Counted from the stretch's first letter, positions 15,085 to 27,563 are shown. The stretch is 64,000 nt of DNA from Defluviicoccus sp. (GCA_022826125.1 JAJDVM010000217.1:1-64000), one strand, 5' to 3'. A program made the numbers and translations. The notes: generated from the letters alone by a model not told the origin.

Positions 15085-15936
15085 ATGGCGCTGCCGGTCT
15101 ACACCACCCCGACGGAGAAGGCCTGGCACTACGCCTACCGGACGATATGCGCCGCGATCTTCGTGTTCCCGATCGTGCCGATCTTCGTGATCGTCCCGCT
15201 GAGCTTCAACGAGCTGCCCTATTTCACTTTCACCCCGGAAATGCTGGCGCTCGATCCGGCGGGCTACAGCACCAGATGGTACCGCGAGTTCTTCACCGAG
15301 GATTCGTGGCAGGACGCGGTCCGGAACAGCCTCGTCATCGCGATTTTCGCGACGCTGATCTCGACCGTCCTCGGGACGCTGGCCGCCCTCGGCCTCAGCC
15401 GGTCGGAGATGCCGTTCAAGACCGGCCTCATGGCGCTCCTGATCTCGCCGATGGTGGTTCCGCTGATCATCTCCGCCACCGGCATGTATTTCTTCTACAC
15501 CCGGATCGGGATCTCCTCGACGCATCTGGGCGTCATCGTCGCCCACGCCGCCCTCGGCACCCCGTTCGTGCTGATCACCGTCACGGCGACGCTGGTGGGT
15601 TTCGACCGTTCGCTGACCCGCGCGGCGGCGAGCCTCGGCGCCAACCCGGTCCAGACCTTCTTCAGGGTCGTCATGCCGCTGATCCTGCCGGGGGTCGTCG
15701 CCGGCGCGCTGTTCGCCTTCATCACCTCGTTCGACGAGGTCGTGGTGGTGCTGTTCGTGGGCTCGGTGGAACAGCGCACCATCCCGTGGAAGATGTTCTC
15801 CGGCATCAGGGAGGAGATCCGCCCGACCATCCTCGCGGTGGCGACGCTGCTGGTCTGCGTCTCGATCCTGCTCCTGACCACGCTGGAGCTGCTGCGCCGG
15901 CGCGGCGAGCGCCTGCGCGGAATCCGGCCCGGCTGA
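15085..15936 (+). CDS. ABC transporter permease, PotC type
   Basis: The 283-residue protein has six predicted membrane helices and the EAA coupling loop RAAASLGANPVQTFFRVVMPLILPG. The first helix (AIFVFPIVPIFVIVPLSF) and the motif YSTRWYREFF after it are typical of PotC-like subunits. It forms the membrane channel with the upstream PotB-type protein and is the last gene of the operon. About 50 bases further on lies a convergent tRNA gene. Confidence 0.92.
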   Translation: MALPVYTTPTEKAWHYAYRTICAAIFVFPIVPIFVIVPLSFNELPYFTFTPEMLALDPAGYSTRWYREFFTEDSWQDAVRNSLVIAIFATLISTVLGTLAALGLSRSEMPFKTGLMALLISPMVVPLIISATGMYFFYTRIGISSTHLGVIVAHAALGTPFVLITVTATLVGFDRSLTRAAASLGANPVQTFFRVVMPLILPGVVAGALFAFITSFDEVVVVLFVGSVEQRTIPWKMFSGIREEIRPTILAVATLLVCVSILLLTTLELLRRRGERLRGIRPG

Positions 15937-15989
15937 CGCGGGGGGCAGGACGGGAAACGGTCCCAATCGACACCGGCAAAGGCGCGACC

Positions 15990-16063
15990 TGGCTGGGGGA
16001 CCTGGATTCGAACCAGGACTGCTCGGGTCAGAGCCGAGAGTTCTACCGTTAAACTATCCCCCA
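15990..16063 (-). tRNA. tRNA-Gln (anticodon CTG)
   Basis: The minus strand folds as a full cloverleaf: acceptor TGGGGGA/TCCCCCA, anticodon stem CTCGG/CCGAG around loop CTCTGAC (anticodon CTG, reading CAG), and T arm with GGTTCGAATCC. The CCA end is encoded. With CCA the gene is 74 bases. Confidence 0.95.
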
Positions 16064-16216
16064 GCGGATCGGGAACGGCAGAGAATAGCGTCATTCGATG
16101 CCCGATCAAGACGCTCCCCGAGCGCGTGTCCCGGCGGCAATTGTTCGATATCTAACGTTGCCTGTAGAATTTCCCGGCGGGACTGTCCGATCGACGACCC
16201 GGGAGAGGCGGAGGAC

Positions 16217-17257
16217 GTGCGAGACCGGCCGACACAGCGGCACCGATCTGCGAGGACGGCGGCGGGCGGACGCCGCCGGGGCCGCACGATCGCCGCCCTC
16301 GATCTCGGCACCAACAACTGCCGGCTGCTGATCGCGCGGCCGAGCGCGGACGGGTTCAGGGTGATCGACGGGTTCTCGCGGATCGTGCGGCTGGGCCAGG
16401 GGCTCGAAGCCACCGGGGAGCTCTGCGAGACGGCGATCGAGCGCACCGTCGCCGCGCTCGCGGTCTGCGCCGACAAGGTGCGCCGGCACCGGGTCGCCCG
16501 CGCCCGCTACGTCGCCACCGAGGCGGCGCGACGGGCGGCGAATTGCTCCGGGTTCCTCGCGCGGGTGGCGGAGGAGACCGGCATCGAGCTCGACATCATC
16601 TCGTCGCGCGAGGAAGCGAGGCTCACCCTCCAGGGCTGCCTGCCGCTGTTCGATCCGGCGGTGCCCTATGGGCTGATCTTCGATGTCGGCGGCGGCAGCG
16701 CCGAGATCGTCTGGCTCCGGCTCTCGGGCGACGGCGGGCAGGAAATCCTCGGTTGGGTCTCGCTCCCGGTCGGCGTGGTGACGCTGACCGAGCGGCACGG
16801 GCCCAACGACTTTTCCGCCGAGGAGTACGAGGCGACGGTCCGCGAGGTCGCCGCCATGTTGGCGCCGTTCGATACCGAGCACGGCATCCGGCGCCGGATA
16901 GACCGGGGCCGCGTCCAGATGCTGGGGACCGCCGGGACGGTGACCACCATCGCGGGCGTCAGCCTCGGGCTCAAGCGATACGACCGCGCCGTCGTCGACG
17001 GCTCCTATCTCGGCTTCGACGAGATCCGCCGGATCAGCGGCCTGTTGTCGCGCTCGAGCTATGCCGAACGCGCGGCCCATCCGTCGATCGGCAACGGACG
17101 GGCGGACCTCGTGGTCGCCGGCTGCGCGATACTCGAAGCGATCTGCCGCACCTGGCCGGCGGGCCGGCTTCGGGTCGCCGACCGCGGCGTCCGGGAGGGC
17201 ATCCTGCTCCAGCTGGCCGCCGAGCTCGGCGGCGGGTCCGCCCGTGGCCGCGCGTGA
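16217..17257 (+). CDS. Ppx/GppA phosphatase family protein
   Basis: The 346-residue protein is an exopolyphosphatase/guanosine pentaphosphatase family member with the ASKHA ATPase fold. It shows AALDLGTNNCRLLIA near residue 26, IDGFSRIVRLGQGLEATG, the glutamate region IISSREEARLTLQG and the phosphate loop IFDVGGGSAEIVW. The family removes phosphate from polyphosphate or pppGpp; which one applies here is open. It is short because it lacks the C-terminal HD-like domain of longer Ppx proteins. The start is a GTG behind GGGAGAGGCGGAGG. The rlmE gene starts 14 bases inside its end. Confidence 0.9.
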   Translation: MRDRPTQRHRSARTAAGGRRRGRTIAALDLGTNNCRLLIARPSADGFRVIDGFSRIVRLGQGLEATGELCETAIERTVAALAVCADKVRRHRVARARYVATEAARRAANCSGFLARVAEETGIELDIISSREEARLTLQGCLPLFDPAVPYGLIFDVGGGSAEIVWLRLSGDGGQEILGWVSLPVGVVTLTERHGPNDFSAEEYEATVREVAAMLAPFDTEHGIRRRIDRGRVQMLGTAGTVTTIAGVSLGLKRYDRAVVDGSYLGFDEIRRISGLLSRSSYAERAAHPSIGNGRADLVVAGCAILEAICRTWPAGRLRVADRGVREGILLQLAAELGGGSARGRA

Positions 17258-17954
17258 CGGGAAACGGGGCGGCAAGCGCGGCAAGCGGGTCGGGCGACGG
17301 GGGCCGACCGTCCGGGTGAAGACGGCCCGGGGGCGCAAGCCCTCGTCCACGCGGTGGCTGCAACGCCAGCTCAACGATCCCTATGTTGCCGCCGCAGCCA
17401 GGCACGGCTACCGCTCGCGTGCCGCCTGGAAGCTGATCGAGATCGACGACAGGTTCGGCCTGCTCGGCGGCGGCGCCGCGGTTCTCGATCTCGGCGCCGC
17501 GCCGGGCGGATGGACCCAGGTCGCCGTGGAGCGCGCCCCGGGAGGCCGCATCGTCGCCCTCGACCGCGTCGAAATGGAGCCGGTCGACGGCGCCGAGATC
17601 CGCACCGTCGATCTCGACGACGACGCGGCGGCCGACGTGCTGATCGGCGAGCTGGCGGGCGGTATCGACCTCGTCCTGTCCGACATGGCGATCTCCGCCA
17701 CCGGCCACCGCGGCACCGACCAGGTGCGCAACCGGCGGCTCGCGGAGCTCGCCTTCGACGTCGCGCGCCGCGTGCTGAAGCCGGGCGGCGAGTTCGTGGT
17801 CAAGGCGTTCCACGGCGGCGGCGACGCAAGCTTCGTAGCCGGGCTCAAGCGCGCCTTCCGCGAGGTCCGCAGCGTCAAGCCTACCGCCTCGCGCCCCGAG
17901 TCCGCCGAGCTCTACCTCGTCGCCCGCGGGTTCCGGGGCGGGGAGGCGGGCTGA
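17244..17954 (+). CDS. rlmE: 23S rRNA (uridine-2'-O)-methyltransferase RlmE/FtsJ
   Basis: The 236-residue enzyme methylates the 2'-O of the conserved A-loop uridine of 23S rRNA. It has a basic N-terminal tail (KRGGKRGKRVGRRG), YRSRAAWKLIEID with the catalytic Lys, the SAM motif VLDLGAAPGGWTQVA, DLVLSDMA for the catalytic Asp, and GGEFVVKAFHGG with the second catalytic Lys. The start is a GTG overlapping the end of the ppx/gppA gene by 14 bases, a common pairing in alphaproteobacteria. The ORF-track start at 17061 lies deep inside the upstream gene. Confidence 0.93.
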   Translation: MAARDGKRGGKRGKRVGRRGPTVRVKTARGRKPSSTRWLQRQLNDPYVAAAARHGYRSRAAWKLIEIDDRFGLLGGGAAVLDLGAAPGGWTQVAVERAPGGRIVALDRVEMEPVDGAEIRTVDLDDDAAADVLIGELAGGIDLVLSDMAISATGHRGTDQVRNRRLAELAFDVARRVLKPGGEFVVKAFHGGGDASFVAGLKRAFREVRSVKPTASRPESAELYLVARGFRGGEAG

Positions 17955-17994
17955 GGTGTTGGAGGGTTCTTCGACTCCGTTTTCTTTTGCCACA

Positions 17995-18020
17995 TTGTAA
18001 CTTATGTTTTAGTGTTACAA
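17995..18020 (+). promoter_or_regulatory. AT-rich inverted repeat, candidate operator of the RHH/Fic operon
   Basis: TTGTAAC-N12-GTTACAA has perfect 7-bp arms and lies in an AT-rich island 39 bases before the start of a ribbon-helix-helix protein gene. The first gene could bind it as an autoregulator. This is inference from position and symmetry. Confidence 0.4.
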
Positions 18021-18058
18021 ACGACGCCCGCATGGGCTCGGGCGAACGAGGCGATGTG

Positions 18059-18560
18059 ATGCCTACGATCCGCATTTCGGACGACTCGATGCGCCGACTG
18101 AAGGCATGGGCCGAGCCGCTGGAAGACACCGCGAACTCGGCGCTTGAGAAGGCTTTGGACGCCGCTGAACGCTATGTTGCGCAAGGTGGGGCGGGAGGGC
18201 CCGATCCGGTCCGGCGATCGCGGCCGGCCGCCAAACGCTTTCTCAAACTTCCGGAGGATGAGTTTTTCGTCCCTCTCCTGGAGACGATCCATGAAATGGG
18301 TGGCGCGGCGCACGTGCGGGATATACGGCCGGCCATGAAGGAGCGTCTGAAGGCGCGAATGCTTCCGCACGACTTCGAGCGCGTTCCGTCGGGCGAGGAA
18401 CGGTGGTGGAACACCGCCCACGCGGCGCGGTTCCGCCTGGTCCGGGACGGTCTTCTCCGGAAGGATTCGGGACACGGCGTCTGGGCCTTGTCCGAAGAGG
18501 GACGCGGCTTCGTGGAGGCCCGGCTCGCGAAATCCGGCTCCGGCGAAGGGAATGCACCGG

Positions 18561-18568
<8 letters not shown>
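18059..18568 (+). CDS. Ribbon-helix-helix plus Mrr_N-type winged-helix protein
   Basis: The 169-residue protein has two DNA-binding-like parts. Residues 1-40 ([34 protein letters not shown]) look like a ribbon-helix-helix domain with one strand and two helices. Residues about 77-160 ([27 protein letters not shown]...[34 protein letters not shown]) match the winged-helix domain found at the N-terminus of Mrr restriction proteins. No nuclease domain is present. Its end overlaps the start of a Fic gene, so it is likely the regulator or antitoxin-like partner of Fic, or a repressor of the pair through the inverted repeat upstream. The start ATG was chosen over longer frames because it gives the complete first domain. 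Confidence 0.8.
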
Positions 18569-21606
<3,038 letters not shown>

Positions 21607-21613
21607 GGGCGGC

Positions 21614-22153
21614 GTGACGGAAACGCTCAGACCCGCCCGGCCGAGCGACGCCCCGGCGATCGCGCGGATCTACGTCGCCGGCTGGCAGGACGCCTATCCC
21701 GGCCTGCTGCCCGATCGTCTGCTGGTCGGCATGCGCCGGACGGACGGGCGCGCCGAGCGTTGGGCGGGGACGATCCGCCATCCCGCGCGCGGCGAGAGAA
21801 TCATGGTCGCGGAGGCCGGGGACGGGACCGTGATCGGGTTCGCCGGCGGCGGCCCCGCCCGGGCGCGCGGCTTCGCCTACGACGCCGAAATCTACACGCT
21901 CTATGTCGACGGCGATCATCAGGAAGGCGGCGTCGGACGGCGGCTGTTTTCCGGCCTCGCTCTCGATCTCGCCCGCGGGCTGGGGCCGTCCTTGATCGTG
22001 TGGGTGCTCGCCGGCAACCCGGCGCGCTATTTCTACGAGGCGCTGGGCGGTCGCAATGTCGGCCGCCGGGCGGGTTCGCTGGGCGGCGCGGCGATCGAGG
22101 AGCTCGCCTTCGGCTGGCCCGACGCCGCGGTGCTCGCCGCGCCGCACGGCTAG
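21614..22153 (+). CDS. GNAT-family N-acetyltransferase
   Basis: The 179-residue protein reads LRPARPSDAPAIARIYVAGWQDAYPGLLP at its start and YTLYVDGDHQEGGVGRRLFSGLA at the acetyl-CoA loop (Q/R-x-x-G-x-G/A variant EGGVGRR), both typical of GNAT enzymes. The target cannot be told. It starts with GTG, 7 bases after guaB, and ends 15 bases before guaA, so it travels with the GMP genes. An acyl-transfer target in the cytoplasm is likely since no signal peptide is present. Confidence 0.88.
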   Translation: MTETLRPARPSDAPAIARIYVAGWQDAYPGLLPDRLLVGMRRTDGRAERWAGTIRHPARGERIMVAEAGDGTVIGFAGGGPARARGFAYDAEIYTLYVDGDHQEGGVGRRLFSGLALDLARGLGPSLIVWVLAGNPARYFYEALGGRNVGRRAGSLGGAAIEELAFGWPDAAVLAAPHG

Positions 22154-22168
22154 GGGCCGAGGCCCCGA

Positions 22169-23725
22169 ATGGAGCGTTCCGGCGACGCCGTCCTGATCCT
22201 CGATTTCGGCTCCCAGGTCACCCAGCTGATCGCGCGCCGGATCCGCGAGAACGGCGTCTATTGCGAGATCCACCCGTATTTCCACGACGAGGCCGCCATC
22301 CGGGAGTTCGGGCCCAGGGCCGTCGTGCTCTCCGGCGGGCCGGACTCGATCACCCGGACGGATTCGCCCCGGGTTCCCGATATCGTGTTCGATCTCGGGG
22401 TGCCGGTTCTCGGCATCTGTTACGGCCAGCAGGCGATGTGCGCGGCGCTCGGCGGGGCGGTCGACAGCGGCGAGGAGCGCGAGTTCGGCCGCGCGGATCT
22501 CACCGTGACGCAAGAGTGCGCGCTGTTCGACGGCGTCTGGCGTCCGGGCGACAACGCGCAAGTCTGGATGAGCCACGGCGACCGGGTGACCCGGCTGCCC
22601 GAGGGATTCGCCCCCGCGGCGGTCAGCGAAGGCGCGCCCTACGCGGCGATCGCCGACGACGCCCGCGGATATTACGGCGTCCAGTTCCACCCCGAGGTCG
22701 TCCACACCCCCGACGGCGCGGCGCTGCTCCGGAGCTTTACCCACCGCATCGCCGGCTGCGGCGGGGACTGGACCATGGCCGCCTATCGCGACCGGGCGAT
22801 CGAGCGGGTGCGCGCCCAGGTCGGCGACGGCCGCGTCGTCTGCGGGCTCTCCGGCGGCGTCGACAGCGCGGTGACCGCCGTCCTGCTGCACGAGGCGTTG
22901 GGAGAGCGGTTCTTCTGCGTCTACGTCGATACCGGGCTGATGCGCGCCGGCGAGAGCGAGGCGGTGGTCGACCTCTTCCGCGGCCACTACAACATCCCGC
23001 TCCGCGCCGTCGACGCGCGGGAGCGCTTCCTCGCGGAGCTCGCCAGCGTGACCGACCCGGAGGAGAAGCGCAAGCGCATCGGGTCGGCGTTCATCGACGT
23101 CTTCGCGGCCGAGGCCGAGGCCGCCGGCGGCGCCGAGTTCCTCGCTCAGGGCACGCTCTATCCCGACGTGATCGAGTCGGTCTCCGTGACCGGCGGGCCG
23201 AGCGTGGTGATCAAGTCGCACCACAATGTCGGCGGTCTCCCCGAGCGCATGGACATGGCGCTGGTCGAGCCGCTGCGCGAGCTCTTCAAGGACGAGGTGC
23301 GCGAGCTCGGGCGCACGCTCGGCCTGCCCGAGACGATGATCGGGCGGCATCCGTTCCCGGGTCCCGGTCTCGCGATCCGCATCCCGGGCGAGGTAACCGG
23401 GGAAAGTCTCGATATTCTCCGCCGCGCCGACGCGATCTATCTCGAGGAGCTGCGGGCGGCCGGGCTCTACGACGAGATCTGGCAGGCCTTCGCGGTTCTC
23501 CTGCCGGTCCGCACCGTCGGCGTGATGGGCGACGAGCGCAGCTACGACCGGGTCTGCGCGCTCCGCGCCGTGGTCTCCACCGACGGCATGACGGCCGAGA
23601 GCTACCCGTTCGACCACGCCACGATCGCGCGGATCGGCACCCGGATCGTCAACGAGGTCCGGGGCATCAACCGCGTGGTCTACGACGTGACCTCGAAGCC
23701 TCCCGGCACCATCGAGTGGGAGTAG
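22169..23725 (+). CDS. guaA: GMP synthase (glutamine-hydrolysing)
   Basis: The 518-residue enzyme converts XMP to GMP with ATP and glutamine ammonia. The glutaminase domain carries GICYGQQAM with the nucleophile Cys near residue 90 and the His/Glu pair in [10 protein letters not shown]. The ATP pyrophosphatase domain carries the PP-loop [12 protein letters not shown] near 230. The C-terminal dimerisation domain ends in [14 protein letters not shown], the standard tail. It is full length and lies downstream of guaB and a GNAT gene. Confidence 0.97.
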   Translation: MERSGDAVLILDFGSQVTQLIARRIRENGVYCEIHPYFHDEAAIREFGPRAVVLSGGPDSITRTDSPRVPDIVFDLGVPVLGICYGQQAMCAALGGAVDSGEEREFGRADLTVTQECALFDGVWRPGDNAQVWMSHGDRVTRLPEGFAPAAVSEGAPYAAIADDARGYYGVQFHPEVVHTPDGAALLRSFTHRIAGCGGDWTMAAYRDRAIERVRAQVGDGRVVCGLSGGVDSAVTAVLLHEALGERFFCVYVDTGLMRAGESEAVVDLFRGHYNIPLRAVDARERFLAELASVTDPEEKRKRIGSAFIDVFAAEAEAAGGAEFLAQGTLYPDVIESVSVTGGPSVVIKSHHNVGGLPERMDMALVEPLRELFKDEVRELGRTLGLPETMIGRHPFPGPGLAIRIPGEVTGESLDILRRADAIYLEELRAAGLYDEIWQAFAVLLPVRTVGVMGDERSYDRVCALRAVVSTDGMTAESYPFDHATIARIGTRIVNEVRGINRVVYDVTSKPPGTIEWE

Positions 23726-23796
23726 AGGTGTTCCGGACCGGGACAGAACCGGGAAAGCCGGTGGACTGCGTGTAGGCGGGCTGCTAGATTCAACCG

Positions 23797-24228
23797 GTGA
23801 TGGATCCGGGTCTCGCCGTTTTCACCGCTTCCGCTACGCTGTTCGTGGCCTTGGCCACGCTGATGCTCGGCCTGTTCGCATGGCTGCGCGCCGACATGCG
23901 CCATATGGAGGAACGCATGGAAGCCCGCATGAACGAGCGGTTCGACCGGATGAACGGGCGGCTCGAAGGGATGAACGGGCGGCTCGACGGGATGAACGGG
24001 CGGCTCGACGGGATGGACGAGCGGTTCGACCGGATGGACCAGCGGCTCGACCGGATGGACGAGCGGTTCGATCGAATGGACGAGCGGTTCGATCGAATGG
24101 ACGAGCGGTTCGACCGGATCGAGACACGGCTAGCCGCGGTGGAGCACGGCGAGGCTAAGCTCGAAGGGCTGCTCGAGGGCCTGCGGGAGGCGATTGCCGG
24201 ACGGGTCCCCCGCGACGCCGTCCAATAG
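23797..24228 (+). CDS. Membrane-anchored coiled-coil repeat protein
   Basis: The 143-residue product has one hydrophobic helix at about 6-30 (LAVFTASATLFVALATLMLGLFAWL) followed by a long charged coiled coil. Nine 7-residue units of the type (N/D)(G/E)R(F/L)(D/E)(R/G)M run from residue 46 to 108 and come from 21-base DNA repeats. It resembles small proteins of unknown role that are widespread in alphaproteobacteria. The first codon is GTG followed by ATG; either could be used. The repeats make copy number likely to vary between strains. Confidence 0.7.
   Translation: MMDPGLAVFTASATLFVALATLMLGLFAWLRADMRHMEERMEARMNERFDRMNGRLEGMNGRLDGMNGRLDGMDERFDRMDQRLDRMDERFDRMDERFDRMDERFDRIETRLAAVEHGEAKLEGLLEGLREAIAGRVPRDAVQ
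23932..24120 (+). repeat. Nine tandem 21-bp repeats coding heptads
   Basis: Units resemble GGATGGACGAGCGGTTCGAC and stay in frame. The last three units differ by only one or two bases, suggesting recent duplication by slippage. Confidence 0.85.
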
Positions 24229-24255
24229 GCCGGTCGGACGGCCCCGGCGCCGCGA

Positions 24256-24283
24256 GTCCCCCTCCCTCGCCGGGAAGGGGGAC
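24256..24283. repeat. Small inverted repeat (hairpin) after the coiled-coil gene
   Basis: GTCCCCCT and AGGGGGAC pair perfectly around a 12-base loop in a C/G-rich stretch of the kind often dispersed in alphaproteobacterial genomes. No T run follows, so a factor-independent terminator is doubtful. Confidence 0.4.
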
Positions 24284-24374
24284 GGGGTGAGGGGCGTCGG
24301 CGGGCAGCTCTCAGCACACGACCGAGACCGTGGCATGCTATAGTCCGGGCAAACCCGATCTGGAGGCCCGAAAG

Positions 24375-25184
24375 ATGATCGTGCAAAGCGCACCCCCGGA
24401 AGAGCCGCGTTTCGTCATCACGATGGCCCAGCACACGACCTTCGCCGGGCGCCTCGCCCGCGCCTTCGGCAACGAGGACTTCGAGTCCGTCGAGCCGCGC
24501 GACGTCGTTCTCTACATCGTCGACCACCACGATGCCGGCTGGGCCGACCTCGACGGGGAAGGGCGGATCGATCCGGCCACCGGCCTGCCCTACAACCTCG
24601 TCCAGACGCCGTTCTCGGAGATCGTCAAGACTTCCGCCGCCTCGCCCGAGTTCAACAGCCGCCGCCACGCCTATTGCGGGCTGTTGTCGAGCATGCACAG
24701 CTGGGGCCTCTATAACGGCCGCTACGGCATGTCGGACCATGTCCTGCTCGACAAGCTGGCCGCGGAAAACCGCGTGACGGCGGAGGGCATGCTGAACGGC
24801 GAGCTCGAACGCCAGGCCCGCCTCAAGCATGCGCTGGCGGAGAATCCCGACACCGCGGAATGGGTGGACGAGGCGCAGGTGATGCAGAACTACAAGCAGC
24901 TGCAGTTCTTCGACACCATGGCGCTCTACTTCAACTGCAACGGCGCGGCCGACCGCAAGCCCGAGACCTTCACCCACGTGCCCAAGTCGAGGGACGAGGA
25001 CGCCACCGTCGCGCTTACGCCGCGGGACGATATGACCTACGCGCTCGATCCCTACCCGTTCGCCGAGGACGGGCTCGAAGTGTCGTTCGCCGGGCGCTAC
25101 CTGGCGCCCCTGCGGGACGCGGCGAATGTCGACCTCGAGGCGATCGACGCGGAGTGGCAGACGGTGCGTCTGGTCGCCGGCTGA
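24375..25184 (+). CDS. DUF3891 family protein
   Basis: The 269-residue protein begins MIVQSAPPEEPRFVITMAQHTTFAGRLARAFGN and contains YIVDHHDAGW, the conserved histidine-rich core of DUF3891. The many conserved His and Asp residues suggest a metal-binding hydrolase-like fold, but no activity is established to my knowledge. The ATG at 24375, behind GGAGGCCCGAAAG, is preferred to the track start. It ends 6 bases before the isopentenyl-diphosphate isomerase gene, suggesting co-transcription. Confidence 0.8.
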   Translation: MIVQSAPPEEPRFVITMAQHTTFAGRLARAFGNEDFESVEPRDVVLYIVDHHDAGWADLDGEGRIDPATGLPYNLVQTPFSEIVKTSAASPEFNSRRHAYCGLLSSMHSWGLYNGRYGMSDHVLLDKLAAENRVTAEGMLNGELERQARLKHALAENPDTAEWVDEAQVMQNYKQLQFFDTMALYFNCNGAADRKPETFTHVPKSRDEDATVALTPRDDMTYALDPYPFAEDGLEVSFAGRYLAPLRDAANVDLEAIDAEWQTVRLVAG

Positions 25185-25190
25185 GGCGCG

Positions 25191-26294
25191 ATGAGCGGCG
25201 ACATCGAGGCCCGCAAGAGGCAGCATATCGATACCGTCCTGGGGGAGGACGTCTCCGCCAAGGGGATATCGACGGGCTTCGAGCGGTTCTTCTTCGAGCA
25301 CGCCGCGCTGCCGGAGATCGATCTCGACGCGGTCGACCTGTCGACGCGGCTGTTCGGGCGCTCCCTCAGGGCGCCGCTGCTGATCGCGAGCATGACCGGC
25401 GGGACCGCCCGGGCGCGTGACATCAACCGGAACCTCGCCGCCGCCGCCGAGGCTCTGGGCATCGCGATGGGCGTGGGCTCGCAGCGCGCGATGATCGAAG
25501 ACCCGGCCCTGGCCGGGTCCTACCGCGTGCGCGACGTCGCTCCGAACATCCTCCTTTTCGCCAATTTCGGCGCCGTTCAGCTCAACGACGGTTACGGCGC
25601 CGACGAGGCGCGGCGCGCCGTCGAGACGATCGGCGCGGACGCGCTGTTCCTCCATTTCAACCCCTTGCAGGAAGCGGTGCAGCCGGGCGGGGATCGCGAC
25701 TGGTCCGGGCTTTATCGCAAGGTCGAAGAGCTTGCCGAGTCGCTCGACGTTCCGATCGTCGGCAAGGAGGTCGGCAACGGCATCGGGGCCGAGGCCGCCG
25801 CGCGGCTGATCGGTTGCGGTCTGGCGGCGGTCGACGTGTCGGGCGCCGGGGGCACCAGCTGGAGCGAGGTGGAGGCCTACCGCCAGCCCGATCCCGAGGT
25901 CCGGGCCGTGGCGCACAGCTTCGCCGGGTGGGGGATACCGACCGCGGCCGCCCTGATCGACGTGGTGCGCGCGATTCCCGATAGTCCGGTGTTCGCGAGC
26001 GGCGGAATCCGCGACGGTATCGATGCCGCCAAGGCGATCCGGCTCGGGGCTTCGCTGGCGGGGACCGCGGCCCCGATGCTGGAACACGGCGACGATGCGG
26101 CCGAAGCGGCAGGCAGGCGGATGGGGCGGATGATCGAGGAGCTCAGGATCGCCGCTTTCTGCGTCGGCGCCCGCGATATCGGGGCGCTTCGCCGCGCGGT
26201 GCTGCGCAGGACCTCGGACTGGGAGCCCGTGCCGGAGATACCGTCCGCCATTTCCGGGGCGGCCGCCATCCCCCGCCGCGCGCTGCGCCGATGA
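25191..26294 (+). CDS. fni: Type 2 isopentenyl-diphosphate delta-isomerase
   Basis: The 367-residue FMN enzyme interconverts isopentenyl and dimethylallyl diphosphate. It starts RKRQHIDTVLGEDVSAKG and has IASMTGGT, the region AMGVGSQRAMIEDP, the Q-containing HFNPLQEAVQPGGDRDW and GKEVGNGI, all standard for this family and distinct from the type 1 enzyme. It supports the isoprenoid pathway that also includes ispH at 59319-60263 in this window. Its TGA overlaps the ATG of the NUDIX gene. Confidence 0.94.
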   Translation: MSGDIEARKRQHIDTVLGEDVSAKGISTGFERFFFEHAALPEIDLDAVDLSTRLFGRSLRAPLLIASMTGGTARARDINRNLAAAAEALGIAMGVGSQRAMIEDPALAGSYRVRDVAPNILLFANFGAVQLNDGYGADEARRAVETIGADALFLHFNPLQEAVQPGGDRDWSGLYRKVEELAESLDVPIVGKEVGNGIGAEAAARLIGCGLAAVDVSGAGGTSWSEVEAYRQPDPEVRAVAHSFAGWGIPTAAALIDVVRAIPDSPVFASGGIRDGIDAAKAIRLGASLAGTAAPMLEHGDDAAEAAGRRMGRMIEELRIAAFCVGARDIGALRRAVLRRTSDWEPVPEIPSAISGAAAIPRRALRR

Positions 26295-27001
26295 ATTCCT
26301 CTCCCCCTCCGCCGCCGGTCCGCGCGCCCGGCGACCCTCTCGCGCGGCCGCGCGACGCGGCGACGCTGATCGTCTACCGGGAGAACGCCGGCGTTCTGGA
26401 GGTGCTGATGGGCGAGCGGCATTCTAGGCACCGGTTCATGCCCAACCGGTTCGTGTTTCCCGGCGGGCGGATCGACGCCCGGGACTCGAGAGTGCGCTGC
26501 GCCACCCCCCTCGCGCCCGGGACGTCGGCGCGGCTGGGTCGGCGGCTCGCCCCCGCGCGGGCGCGCGCGATGGCGGTGGCCGCGATCCGCGAGACCTTCG
26601 AAGAGACCGGGCTGATCATCGGCGGGCCCGATCCCGATCCCCGCCGGCCGCCGCCGCGCGGCTGGGAAGGGTTTTTCGGCGCCGGTTTCGCGCCGGCGCT
26701 GGGCGCGCTCTCCTATGTCGCGCGCGCCGTGACTCCGCCGATCCGCCCGGTCCGGTTCAACGCCCGGTTCTTCGTCGTCGCCCACGACCGCGTGACCGGG
26801 GAAGCGCGGGATTCCCGCGAGCTCCTGGGGCTGAAATGGTTCACCGTCGAGGAGGCGTTGACGCTGGAGCTCGCCCAGATCACCCGGCGGGTGCTGACCC
26901 ATTTCGGCGCTTCCTTCGGGGATGTCGCGGGAACCGAGGACGACGGTCCGGTGCCCTACTTCAAATGGACGCCGACCGGCCACGTCCTGATCGACGAGTG
27001 A
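26291..27001 (+). CDS. NUDIX hydrolase
   Basis: The 236-residue protein has a NUDIX domain with FVFPGGRID near residue 54 and the helix core AAIRETFEETGLIIG near 95-109. An insert of about 25 residues separates the GG strand from the REXXEE helix, as in CoA-type or NUDT19-like NUDIX proteins. The substrate is therefore uncertain; a nucleoside diphosphate derivative or acyl-CoA are options. It starts in the ATGA overlap with the isomerase gene. A proline-rich N-terminal 12 residues is probably disordered. Confidence 0.9.
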   Translation: MNSSPPPPPVRAPGDPLARPRDAATLIVYRENAGVLEVLMGERHSRHRFMPNRFVFPGGRIDARDSRVRCATPLAPGTSARLGRRLAPARARAMAVAAIRETFEETGLIIGGPDPDPRRPPPRGWEGFFGAGFAPALGALSYVARAVTPPIRPVRFNARFFVVAHDRVTGEARDSRELLGLKWFTVEEALTLELAQITRRVLTHFGASFGDVAGTEDDGPVPYFKWTPTGHVLIDE

Positions 27002-27019
27002 GGCGCGCCGCGCTCCCGG

Positions 27020-27352
27020 TCAGACCAGCCGGAGCGTCGGCTCGAAGAGGTCGAGCACCGCGCCCAGGGACGTACCCCGCCGAAGCCGCCGCGAACCGTC
27101 ATAGACCATGTATTCGGGCTCGCCCCGGTCGCCCGCCGCCACCTTGACGACGGTATAGGCGGGCCGGTCGGAGGCGCGGCGGAAGACCGAGAACATGGCC
27201 ATTCCGTCGCCCGCGCCCAGGGCGTAGTCCTTCCATTCGCCCATGGTGACGCGGCTGCTGTAGAGAGTCAGGAGGCGGTTGAGGTCGTGGCGGTCGAAAA
27301 AGACAGGGTCGGGTTTCTGCCGGTAGGCACGAAGGTCGAATAACGTCGCCAT
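27020..27352 (-). CDS. DUF2794 family protein
   Basis: The 110-residue protein (MATLFDLRAYRQKPDPVFFDRHDLNRLLTLYSSRVTMGEWKDYAL...AMFSVFRRASDRPAYTVVKV) matches DUF2794, a small family restricted to alphaproteobacteria whose role is unknown to me. It is the only minus-strand gene between the NUDIX gene and the bamB cluster and stands alone. No signal peptide or membrane segment is visible. Confidence 0.88.
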   Translation of the reverse strand: MATLFDLRAYRQKPDPVFFDRHDLNRLLTLYSSRVTMGEWKDYALGAGDGMAMFSVFRRASDRPAYTVVKVAAGDRGEPEYMVYDGSRRLRRGTSLGAVLDLFEPTLRLV

Positions 27353-27563
27353 TCTTCCGCCGTCACGCTCCCTCGGGATGACAATTTTGTGACCCTATCT
27401 ATATCGCTCATTCGGGCGGTGGCGTCCAGAGCGGGCCGGCGGGATTCGGGCGGCCGGCGCCGCGAATGTTGCGGTTTCCGCCGCGAGGCTGTAATCCCAT
27501 TGCCCGGCGGACCGTGGGCGGTGCCGGCCGCCGATACTGACCGGACCTGGCGGAGGGCCGAGC

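Noticed and set aside
23932-24120. Tandem 21-bp repeats as a CRISPR array
   Set aside because: Units are contiguous with no spacers and remain in frame with a coiled-coil gene.
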